Shown piece by piece: positions 5,183-10,194 of a DNA stretch of 10,194 bases. The stretch lies in NCBI GenBank assembly GCA_900770145.1, contig CAAGJL010000111.1:1-10194 (forward strand). The letters are read 5' to 3'. The position numbers and the translations under genes were made by a program. Within the stretch, counting starts at the first letter, position 1, and each line of letters starts with the position of its first letter. The notes under the pieces are model-generated. The model was not told the DNA's origin. It did not search any database and saw only the letters and a program-made list of their open reading frames with translations. Origin of the DNA: Clostridia bacterium. Its GTDB lineage: Bacteria > Bacillota > Clostridia > Oscillospirales > CAG-272.

Positions 5183-6127
5183 ATGAGAAAAGTCACTATC
5201 ATCGGCGCCGGCAACGTCGGCTCCACCATCGCCTATACGCTGGCGATTGAAAATATCGCCAACGAAGTGGTAATGATTGACATCAACAAGGACAAGGCGG
5301 ACGGCGAGGCGATGGACATTGCGCAGGGCTCCCCCTTTTTCTCCGGCACGCAGGTGTACGCGGGCGACTATGTGGACGCGGCAGACTCCGATATTGTAAT
5401 CATTACCTCCGGCGTGGCAAGAAAACCGGGGCAGACCCGGCTGGATCTGGCGCAGACCAACGTCAATATTCTTTGCAGCATTGCTCCGCAGATTACGCGT
5501 TACGCGCCGCGCGCCATTTATCTGATCGTCAGCAACCCCGTGGACGTGATGACCTACGTGTTTCACAAGGTCACGGATATTTCCGAAAACCGGATTATGG
5601 GTTCCGGTACCATTCTCGATACCGCGCGGTTGCGCTCCAAACTGGCAAGCGAGTTTGACATCAGCCAGCAGAACATCCACGCCTATGTGTTTGGCGAGCA
5701 TGGCGACTCCTCGTTTGTGCCGTGGTCGCAGGCAAAGGTCTCGTGCCTGAATCTGGATCGGTATGACGGCATTTTTGCCGTCTCCCACCCCGGCGCGCAC
5801 GGCATTGACAAGGCGGCGGTGGAGCAGTACGTGAGAAAATCCGGCGGCGAGGTCATCACCAAAAAAGGGGCAACCTTTTATGCCGTGGCAATCTCGGCGG
5901 TACATATCTGCAAATGTATTTTCAGCGGGGTGGATACCGCGCTGACCGTTTCCACCATGATGCATGGGGAATACGGGGTGAGCGACGTATGTCTTTCCAC
6001 GCTGTCGATGGTGGGCAACCGCGGCGTGAAAACCAGAATGCCCGCAGACCTGACCCCCGCGGAGGAAGAACTGCTTCGCCACTCGGCAAAGTGCCTGCGC
6101 GATGTGATTGATCAGGTTAAGTTCTGA
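5183..6127 (+). CDS. ldh: L-lactate dehydrogenase family enzyme (LDH, MDH not excluded)
   Basis: This NAD-dependent 2-hydroxyacid dehydrogenase has 314 residues, the usual length. It shows the Rossmann motif GAGNVGS (8-14), Asp33 at the end of strand two (NAD preference), the active-site loop GVARKPGQTRLDL (77-89), SNPVDVMTYV, and GTILDTARLR (142-151) with the catalytic Asp146 and Arg149. GEHGDSSFVPW (171-181) carries the catalytic His173, followed by KKGATFYAVA. Arg151 and His166 correspond to the two residues that bind fructose-1,6-bisphosphate in Bacillus LDH. The overall pattern, including GEHGDS and Thr in KGAT, is LDH-like. However, Arg80 stands where most LDHs have Gln102 and malate dehydrogenases have Arg, so the substrate could be oxaloacetate. 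AGGAGG at 5172-5177, five bases before the ATG, fixes the start. It is cotranscribed with pfkA, fitting NADH reoxidation in fermentation. Confidence 0.88.
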   Translation: MRKVTIIGAGNVGSTIAYTLAIENIANEVVMIDINKDKADGEAMDIAQGSPFFSGTQVYAGDYVDAADSDIVIITSGVARKPGQTRLDLAQTNVNILCSIAPQITRYAPRAIYLIVSNPVDVMTYVFHKVTDISENRIMGSGTILDTARLRSKLASEFDISQQNIHAYVFGEHGDSSFVPWSQAKVSCLNLDRYDGIFAVSHPGAHGIDKAAVEQYVRKSGGEVITKKGATFYAVAISAVHICKCIFSGVDTALTVSTMMHGEYGVSDVCLSTLSMVGNRGVKTRMPADLTPAEEELLRHSAKCLRDVIDQVKF

Positions 6128-6140
6128 CGGAACGAAAAGA

Positions 6141-6181
6141 ACCCCGGCAAGGAGCCCGAAAAGCCCCCTTGCCGGGGTTTT
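6141..6181 (+). terminator. Bidirectional intrinsic terminator between ldh and gatD
   Basis: ACCCCGGCAAGG (6141-6152) pairs perfectly with CCTTGCCGGGGT (6167-6178) and is followed by TTTT. Read from the other strand the stem is followed by TTCTTTTC, so it can also stop the convergent gatD transcript, whose gene ends at 6234. Confidence 0.9.
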
Positions 6182-6233
6182 GCTATGCGTTTTTCCTCTG
6201 CCGCTGCGCCCCCTTCCGGAGGGCTTGCCCGGC

Positions 6234-7277
6234 TCAGAGCAGGAACATTACCTTTCCCTGCACTTTTGCGGGGTCGTGATAAAGAGCAAACGCTTCGTCC
6301 GCTTTTTCCAGCGGGAAGCGGCGGTAGATCAGCGCTTCGTCAAATTTCAGTTGCCCTGTGGCAAAATAATGTGCCACCAGCTCCCACTCCTTTCCGGGGA
6401 AAGGCGAGGAATAACTCATCCACGAGCCGGTCAGGGTGAATTCTTTGCGGTTCATACACTCCCACAGGCTGGGGGTGAAGGTCATCTCCCGGTGAGGCGT
6501 GCCGATACAGCAGAAGTGCGCTTTATTGGCGGCAAGTTCAAAGCCCATCCGGATGGTGATGGGGTTGCCTGCGGTCTCAAAAACGGAATCAAAGCCCGAG
6601 CCATCGGTCAGCGCCTTGGCTTTCTCCATAAAATCGGGATCTTTGGTATCAATCGTTTCGTCAGCGCCCAGCCGCTTTGCCAGGGCGAGGCGCTCCTCCA
6701 CAATATCAAACACCGTTACGCTTCTGGCGCCGAAAATTTTTGCCCATTGCGCGGCGAAAAGCCCGATGGTGCCGCCGCCCAGCACCGCCACATTGCCGCC
6801 GCCCTGATAGTTGTTGCAGAAAAGGCCGTGCAGGGAGACGGTTGCCGGTTCAAACATCGCGGCAACTTCAAACGGGATGGCGGGGTCAAACCGGACGGCA
6901 TTTGCTTCCGGCAGGACAACGTATTCGGCAAACGCGCCCGCGTCATGCGAGCCGATAAAACCGTAATGCCGGCAGAGCGAATAGTTGCCGCGCCGGCAGT
7001 CCGCGCACTTCATACAGGGCAACAGCGGCGCGCCGGAAACCCGGTCGCCGACCTTGACTTTTGTAACGCCCTCGCCGACTTCGGTCACTTCCCCCGAAAA
7101 CTCGTGCCCGAGGATAATCGGGTAGTAGTGGGCGCCGCCGGAGAGTACGCGCGGGATATCCGAGCCGCAGATGCCGACCGCACGGACGCGCACTTTGACG
7201 CAACCGGGGCGGATTTCGGGCTCCGGCACCTCGGTGTAACGGATATCTTCGTTTGCAAACAATACCGCCGCTTTCAT
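6234..7277 (-). CDS. gatD: Zinc-dependent alcohol dehydrogenase, GatD-like galactitol-1-phosphate 5-dehydrogenase
   Basis: A cytoplasmic medium-chain dehydrogenase of 347 residues; E. coli GatD has 346. Catalytic-zinc ligands are visible at Cys37 (GICGSD), His58-Glu59 (LGHEFSG) and Glu143 (MFEP). The structural zinc site is Cys88, Cys91, Cys94 and Cys102. The nucleotide fold follows with LGGGTIG (166-172) and Asp191, favouring NAD. Segments recalled as near identical to GatD are GAHYYPIILGHEFSG, PLLPC with YGFIGS, and GSWMSYSSPFPGKEWE, which sets it apart from generic sorbitol or threonine dehydrogenases. The expected reaction is oxidation of galactitol-1-phosphate to tagatose-6-phosphate. 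The frame is open to 7475, but the ATG at 7277 overlaps the aldolase stop (ATGA), implying coupled translation. No galactitol PTS genes lie in the window, so the substrate remains a family inference. Confidence 0.85.
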   Translation of the reverse strand: MKAAVLFANEDIRYTEVPEPEIRPGCVKVRVRAVGICGSDIPRVLSGGAHYYPIILGHEFSGEVTEVGEGVTKVKVGDRVSGAPLLPCMKCADCRRGNYSLCRHYGFIGSHDAGAFAEYVVLPEANAVRFDPAIPFEVAAMFEPATVSLHGLFCNNYQGGGNVAVLGGGTIGLFAAQWAKIFGARSVTVFDIVEERLALAKRLGADETIDTKDPDFMEKAKALTDGSGFDSVFETAGNPITIRMGFELAANKAHFCCIGTPHREMTFTPSLWECMNRKEFTLTGSWMSYSSPFPGKEWELVAHYFATGQLKFDEALIYRRFPLEKADEAFALYHDPAKVQGKVMFLL

Positions 7278-8143
7278 TTCGCCACCGCCTTCCCCGCGCA
7301 ACCGCACACTGCCATGCGCTCTTTTACCAGTTCCGTTACTTTCTTCATACCGAGCGCGCCGTACTTTTTGGGGTCGTAGACCGCAGGGTCTGCCAGCACT
7401 TCCCTCACGCCCTCGGTGTACGCCACGCGCAATTCGGTGGCAAAATTGACTTTGCAGATGCCCTCCCGCACGCAATCGCGAATGCTACGGTCACTCAGCC
7501 CCGACGCGCCGTGCAGGACCAACGGCAAGGAAAGCCCCGCCGCGTCCAGCGCCCGGCGGATTTCGGCAAGCCGTGCCACGTCCAGCACCGGGGTGCCGTG
7601 ATAGAACCCGTGCGCCGTGCCGATTGCCACCGCCAAGGAGTCCACGCCGGTTTCCCGCACAAAGCGGACGGCGTCTGCGGGGTCGGTGTAGCCGTTGCCG
7701 GCACCGCCGTCCAGGTCGTCCTCTTTCCCGCCGACCTTGCCGAGTTCCGCCTCCACGGGGATGTTTTTGGCGTGCGCCGTTTCCGCCACGCGGCGGGAGA
7801 GCGCGATATTCTCCTCAAACCCCTCGTGTGAGCCGTCGATCATGACCGAGGAATAGCCTGCGGCAATGGCGTCACGCGCCAGTTCAAAAGAGGAACCGTG
7901 ATCCAGGTGGAGCGCAACCGGCACGCTTGCCCGTTCTGCCAGCGCGCGAACGTTGGCGGAGTACAGCGTAAGCCCCGCATAACGCACCGTGGAGGGCGTG
8001 GTCTGAATCAGCACCGGCGCGCCGAGTTCCTCTGCCGCGGCAACGATTGCCATTGCCATCTCCATGTTTTCGGCATTGAAAGCGCCTACGGCATATCCGC
8101 CGCGCTGTGCGTCAAGCAACATCTGTTTGGTAGTGCAGTACAT
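7274..8143 (-). CDS. gatY: Class II aldolase, GatY/KbaY-like tagatose-1,6-bisphosphate aldolase
   Basis: A zinc-dependent ketose-bisphosphate aldolase of 289 residues (E. coli GatY has 284), cleaving tagatose-1,6-bisphosphate to dihydroxyacetone phosphate and glyceraldehyde-3-phosphate. It has TTKQMLLDAQRGGYAVGAFN (4-23), HLDHGSSFE (79-87) with catalytic Asp81 and zinc ligand His82, EAELGKVGGKEDD (131-143), and AIGTAHG (173-179) with zinc ligand His178. LVLHGASGLS (208-217) contains zinc ligand His211, and GICKVNFATEL (228-238) follows. The HGASGLS, GICKxN and terminal CGCAGKA segments resemble GatY/KbaY more than Bacillus-type FbaA, and the GatD neighbour agrees. It could still be the cell's fructose-bisphosphate aldolase. 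E. coli GatY works with GatZ, which is not present here. AAGGAG six bases before the ATG supports the start at 8143. It is the first gene of the operon. Confidence 0.85.
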   Translation of the reverse strand: MYCTTKQMLLDAQRGGYAVGAFNAENMEMAMAIVAAAEELGAPVLIQTTPSTVRYAGLTLYSANVRALAERASVPVALHLDHGSSFELARDAIAAGYSSVMIDGSHEGFEENIALSRRVAETAHAKNIPVEAELGKVGGKEDDLDGGAGNGYTDPADAVRFVRETGVDSLAVAIGTAHGFYHGTPVLDVARLAEIRRALDAAGLSLPLVLHGASGLSDRSIRDCVREGICKVNFATELRVAYTEGVREVLADPAVYDPKKYGALGMKKVTELVKERMAVCGCAGKAVAK

Positions 8144-8293
8144 CTTTTTCTCCTTGTATTTCCGTATTTCCGCCCCGATTCCGCAAGGCAAAGCGCGCCC
8201 CGCGGTAACGCCTGCGCAAGGGTTTTCTTCGCATATCCGGCGGCAGAGCGCGCCGCCCGCCGCCCGGTTTCGCGGCCGGTTTTTGCAAACCTC

Positions 8294-8323
8294 TTGACAG
8301 ACGCGGGGGCGCGCCTGTATAAT
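8294..8323 (+). promoter_or_regulatory. Sigma-A-type promoter reading toward the prolyl isomerase
   Basis: TTGACA at 8294-8299 and TATAAT at 8318-8323 match consensus in all 12 positions, with an 18-base spacer. Transcription would start near 8330, leaving an unusually long leader of about 170 bases before the isomerase ATG at 8503. Confidence 0.85.
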
Positions 8324-8351
8324 ACCGTTAAGGGGGTTGCCGTCACTTTTC

Positions 8352-8380
8352 AGCATACAATAATTTTCAGAATTTTGCAA
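8352..8380 (-). promoter_or_regulatory. Possible weak promoter of the aldolase-gatD operon
   Basis: On the minus strand, TTGCAA (8380-8375) and TATGCT (8357-8352) are 17 bases apart, each matching consensus at four of six positions. It is the best leftward candidate found between the two genes. It would start transcription inside the opposing promoter's initially transcribed region and give a leader of about 200 bases. This is tentative. Confidence 0.35.
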
Positions 8381-8397
8381 GATGTGTTTGTAAAATT
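8371..8397. promoter_or_regulatory. Inverted repeat, candidate operator
   Basis: AATTTTGCAA (8371-8380) and TTGTAAAATT (8388-8397) are complementary at nine of ten positions around a seven-base spacer. The left half coincides with the proposed leftward -35. A sugar-responsive repressor is a reasonable guess for an aldolase-gatD operon, but no regulator gene is in view. Confidence 0.4.
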
Positions 8398-8413
8398 GAA
8401 AAATTCTCAAAAA

Positions 8414-8433
8414 TTCTCATGAAAAAATGAGAA
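8414..8433. other. Small hairpin in the isomerase leader
   Basis: TTCTCAT (8414-8420) pairs with ATGAGAA (8427-8433) around GAAAAA. It lies within the long leader, preceded by AAATTCTCA motifs at 8401-8409 and 8411-8419. It might be a leader structure or a second operator half-site set. Confidence 0.3.
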
Positions 8434-8502
8434 AGCGACGGAACGTGCCGCCGGGCGCAAACCCCTGCAAGGATAAATTTACAGAAAGAAAAGGTAAAAG
8501 AA

Positions 8503-9012
8503 ATGGAACACCCGATTGTAGAGATTCAGGTAAAAAACTATGGCACGATGAAAGCCGAACTGTACCCCGAAATGGCACCCCTCACGGTCGCCAATTTTGT
8601 GGCGCTGGCGGAAAAGAACTTTTTTGACGGACTGATTTTCCACCGTGTCATCAAGGGCTTTATGTTGCAGGGCGGCGGATACGATGAGAATATGCGGGAG
8701 CGGGACGCCGGTGCCATCCGCGGGGAGTTTGCCGCCAACGGTTTCAGGCAGAACACCCTGCGCCACAAACGCGGCGTACTTTCCATGGCGCGCACCAGTG
8801 ACCCGAACTCTGCCTCCTCTCAGTTTTTCGTGATGCATGCGGACGCCCCGCACCTGGACGGGCAGTACGCAGGCTTCGGCAAGGTCATCGAAGGGGAAGA
8901 CGTGATTGACAAAATTGCCAACGTCAGGACCGGCAATTACGGCTGGTATATGCAGGACGTGCCGATCGACCCTGTGGTAATCGAAACCGTAAAAGTGGTC
9001 AAAAACGCCTGA
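8503..9012 (+). CDS. Cyclophilin-type peptidyl-prolyl cis-trans isomerase
   Basis: It catalyses cis-trans isomerisation of Xaa-Pro bonds during protein folding and, with no signal peptide visible, should act in the cytoplasm. The 169 residues cover one cyclophilin domain: FHRVIKGFMLQGGG (46-59) with the catalytic Arg48, GVLSMAR (91-97), NSASSQFFVMH (102-112) with the pocket Phe109, and HLDGQYAGFGKVIEG (117-131). The position of the cyclosporin-contacting Trp of human cyclophilin A is His117, as is common in bacterial members. The ribosome binding site is weak (AAGG at 8491-8494 within a purine-rich run), and the ATG at 8503 gives a complete domain. It appears monocistronic, with its own promoter far upstream and a terminator at 9104-9135. 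Confidence 0.93.
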   Translation: MEHPIVEIQVKNYGTMKAELYPEMAPLTVANFVALAEKNFFDGLIFHRVIKGFMLQGGGYDENMRERDAGAIRGEFAANGFRQNTLRHKRGVLSMARTSDPNSASSQFFVMHADAPHLDGQYAGFGKVIEGEDVIDKIANVRTGNYGWYMQDVPIDPVVIETVKVVKNA

Positions 9013-9029
9013 TTCTGTAATTTAACGGC

Positions 9030-9080
9030 GAATATTCATTTTAATTTGGAATATTCGTTATTGAAATTAGAATATTCAAT
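9030..9080. repeat. Three phased GAATATTC palindromes
   Basis: GAATATTC occurs at 9030-9037, 9049-9056 and 9070-9077, with 19 and 21 bases between starts, each followed by an A/T-rich stretch. The units form a loose tandem array. The array lies between the isomerase stop and its terminator, upstream of the DUF975 promoter. Roughly two-helical-turn spacing would suit cooperative protein binding on one face of the DNA, but no factor is known to me from this motif. Confidence 0.55.
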
Positions 9081-9103
9081 GCAATTATTTGGAACAACAA
9101 GAA

Positions 9104-9140
9104 CCCCCGCAAGGGCGCAGAATGCCCTGCGGGGGCTCTT
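9104..9140 (+). terminator. Intrinsic terminator after the prolyl isomerase
   Basis: CCCCCGCA-A-GGGC (9104-9116) pairs with GCCCTGCGGGGG (9124-9135) with one bulged A, followed by CTCTTTT. It separates the isomerase from the DUF975 gene's own promoter 25 bases on. Confidence 0.85.
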
Positions 9141-9164
9141 TTCCGATAAATTTATGAAAACGCC

Positions 9165-9193
9165 TTGACAGAGTCGTCACAAAATATTATACT
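9165..9193 (+). promoter_or_regulatory. Sigma-A-type promoter of the DUF975 gene
   Basis: TTGACA at 9165-9170 and TATACT at 9188-9193 are 17 bases apart, 32 bases before the ATG. The short leader carries AAGGAGG at 9210-9216. Confidence 0.88.
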
Positions 9194-9224
9194 GATAGCG
9201 AAAAACCGAAAGGAGGATTTTCTT

Positions 9225-9824
9225 ATGCAAATTGCTTCTGAATATCGCCGCCGCGCACGCGAAGCGCTGGAGGGCAACATTTTCGGCAACACCTGGTTGT
9301 TTATGGTGTTGGCGGTGCTGGTGACCGGTGCGATCCTCAGCGTATCGGCTGCGGTGTTTATCGGCCCGCTGTTGCTGATCGGTCCCATTTCGATCGGTCT
9401 TTGTTCCTACACGCTGCACCTGGTGCGCAATACCGATCAAAAGAACAAGATTGACCCGCTGCTTGACGGGTTCCGCAATTCGATCGGCAACAACATTCTG
9501 GTAGGTCTGCTTGCCACGATATTTACCGCCCTGTGGTCGTTGCTGTTTGTCATCCCCGGTATCGTGAAAGCGATTGCTTACTCGCAGTGCTATTTTATCG
9601 CGTTGGAGCACCCGGAGTATGACGCCAACACCTGCATCACCGAAAGCCGCAAGATGATGAACGGACATAAGTGGGAGTATTTCTGCCTGCAATTCAGTTT
9701 CATCGGCTGGATGATTGTCGGTTCGTTCTGCCTTGGCGTAGGCACGCTGTGGGTCACCGCTTATATGAACGCCGCCAACGCCGCGTTCTATGAGGACCTG
9801 AAAAATCAGCCTGTAATCGCATAA
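9225..9824 (+). CDS. DUF975 family integral membrane protein
   Basis: A 199-residue membrane protein of unknown function. It begins with the family-type amphipathic segment YRRRAREALEGNIFGNTW, followed by hydrophobic stretches near 24-65, 88-125 and 153-185 that would give about five or six membrane passes. The motif SRKMMNGHKWEYFCLQFSF and the ending AAFYEDL are typical of DUF975. No catalytic residues or signal peptide are evident. The ATG at 9225 is chosen because AAGGAGG lies eight bases upstream; an in-frame ATG at 9165 falls inside the -35 region. It has its own promoter and terminator, so it is a single-gene unit and the neighbours give no clue to its role. DUF975 members are common in Firmicutes and often sit alone. 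Confidence 0.88.
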   Translation: MQIASEYRRRAREALEGNIFGNTWLFMVLAVLVTGAILSVSAAVFIGPLLLIGPISIGLCSYTLHLVRNTDQKNKIDPLLDGFRNSIGNNILVGLLATIFTALWSLLFVIPGIVKAIAYSQCYFIALEHPEYDANTCITESRKMMNGHKWEYFCLQFSFIGWMIVGSFCLGVGTLWVTAYMNAANAAFYEDLKNQPVIA

Positions 9825-9830
9825 TTACCG

Positions 9831-9878
9831 AAACAGAAAAGCTCCCCCGCGGATTTCCGCGGGGGAGCTTTTCTGTTT
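9831..9878. terminator. Long perfect hairpin terminator after the DUF975 gene
   Basis: Bases 9831-9853 pair without mismatch to 9856-9878: AAACAGAAAAGCTCCCCCGC plus GGA on the left, a two-base loop, then TCC and the complement. The A/T base of the stem gives a U-rich run on either strand, so it can terminate transcription from both sides, including any leftward transcript from beyond 10000. Confidence 0.9.
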
Positions 9879-9926
9879 GCGGCAGGGAAGACCGACAAAA
9901 CGGAAAGCCCCGGCTGCCCGGCGTTG

Positions 9927-9982
9927 GTTGCCGGAAAGTTTTTGAAGGAGTCCGGAGGAAACTTTTTTCAAAAAGTTTCCCC
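9927..9982 (+). repeat. GAAAGTTT-family repeat, copy 3
   Basis: It runs TTGCCGGAAAGTTTTTGAAG, GAGTCCGGA, then GGAAACTTTTT (9957-9967) paired with AAAAAGTTTCC (9970-9980). It is the best preserved member of the family also seen at 196-262 and 3246-3292. The hairpin could add termination for a leftward transcript. Confidence 0.7.
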
Positions 9983-10004
9983 TGGCGCGTCTCCCTCTCG
10001 GGCG

Positions 10005-10079
10005 TTACGGCAGCAGGGGATAGAGTTGGATCAGATTGCCGCCGTCTACCGACAGTTCCGCGCCCGTGGAATTGCGGGC
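10005..10079 (-). pseudogene. 3' remnant of a short-chain dehydrogenase/reductase gene
   Basis: Read leftward, 24 codons give ARNSTGAELSVDGG then NLIQLYPLLP and a TAA stop. This is the classic C-terminal end of an SDR family oxidoreductase, where the TGxxxxVDGG segment closes the fold. Upstream of the first Ala codon the SDR similarity ends at the core repeat beginning at 10082, and a TAA stop is met in frame at 10097-10095. The catalytic Tyr-x-x-x-Lys and the NAD fold are absent, so it cannot encode an active enzyme. Only about 110 bases lie between here and the window edge. The rest of the gene may lie beyond the inserted element, which the sequence cannot show. Confidence 0.7.
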
Positions 10080-10081
10080 TG

Positions 10082-10128
10082 ATAGGCTGGTACGTTACTT
10101 TGGGTGTACACGCCGACATTCCGGTGGC
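10082..10128 (+). repeat. Core repeat (ATAGGCTG...CCGGTGGC), copy 2
   Basis: It starts ATAGGCTGGTACGTTACTTT, contains GGGTGTACACGCC and ends ACATTCCGGTGGC. It matches 256-303 read leftward, with one single-base gap and a handful of substitutions. Its left edge coincides with the point where the SDR remnant breaks off. Confidence 0.65.
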
Positions 10129-10170
10129 GCACCTATTCTATCTATTGCTCGACGGAGGCGCGCGAAAAGG

Positions 10171-10194
10171 GGGGGATTTTTGAAAAAATCCCCC
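10171..10194. repeat. G-run/T-run hairpin at the window end
   Basis: GGGGGATTTTT (10171-10181) pairs with AAAAATCCCCC (10184-10194) around GA. It mirrors the hairpin at 196-227 and stands at a similar distance from its core repeat. The stem may continue past the window edge. Confidence 0.6.

Noticed and set aside
4460..6082. 540-codon open frame antisense to pfkA and ldh
   Set aside because: It mirrors two well-recognised genes, is rich in His, Arg and Gly as expected from antisense codon bias in G+C-rich DNA, and has no family resemblance or binding site.
6108..7379. 423-codon open frame opposite gatD
   Set aside because: It is the shadow of a clear zinc dehydrogenase and crosses the bidirectional terminator.
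8324..8502. Riboswitch in the isomerase leader
   Set aside because: The leader is long but only one small A/T-rich hairpin is visible, with no recognised conserved motif.

Overview
The window looks like a chromosomal segment from a moderately G+C-rich, fermentative Clostridia-type Firmicute, probably an Oscillospirales/Ruminococcaceae-like gut anaerobe. This rests on strong AGGAGG ribosome binding sites, textbook TTGACA/TATAAT promoters, a DUF975 membrane protein, clostridial-style ETF and lactate dehydrogenase sequences, and intergenic DNA packed with short palindromic repeats. No search could be run, so the taxonomy is an inference. There is no phage, IS transposase, CRISPR array, tRNA or rRNA that I can support.

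Layout: 1-374 is a repeat-filled intergenic region. 375-3220 (minus) is a two-gene, translationally coupled operon: an FGGY-family carbohydrate kinase followed by a single-chain electron transfer flavoprotein in which EtfB and a shortened EtfA are fused. 3221-4087 is about 870 bp without a gene, holding at least five families of short repeats and, at its right end, the pfkA promoter. 4088-6127 (plus) is a glycolysis/fermentation operon: 6-phosphofructokinase, then an L-lactate/malate dehydrogenase family enzyme. It ends at a strong terminator that also serves the convergent operon. 6234-8143 (minus) is a second coupled operon: a GatY/KbaY-like class II tagatose-bisphosphate aldolase, then a GatD-like galactitol-1-phosphate dehydrogenase. 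8144-8502 is an A+T-rich control region with a strong rightward promoter, a weaker possible leftward promoter and an inverted repeat. 8503-9012 (plus) is a cyclophilin-type prolyl isomerase, and 9225-9824 (plus) is a DUF975 membrane protein, each followed by a hairpin terminator. 9880-10194 is again repeat-rich and contains the last 24 codons of a broken short-chain dehydrogenase gene, cut off at a repeat that also lies beside the ETF gene.

How the genes fit: GatD and the aldolase would carry galactitol-1-phosphate to tagatose-6-phosphate and split tagatose-1,6-bisphosphate to triose phosphates. The missing tagatose-6-phosphate kinase step could be supplied by the neighbouring phosphofructokinase or by an unlinked kinase. 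PfkA makes fructose-1,6-bisphosphate, and the dehydrogenase keeps the residues by which bacterial LDHs sense that compound. The FGGY kinase/ETF pair suggests another carbohydrate or polyol route tied to flavin-based electron transfer, but no dehydrogenase partner is present. The most unusual items are the compact EtfB-EtfA fusion, its coupling to a sugar kinase, the Arg at the LDH/MDH specificity position, and the mosaic of intergenic repeats.
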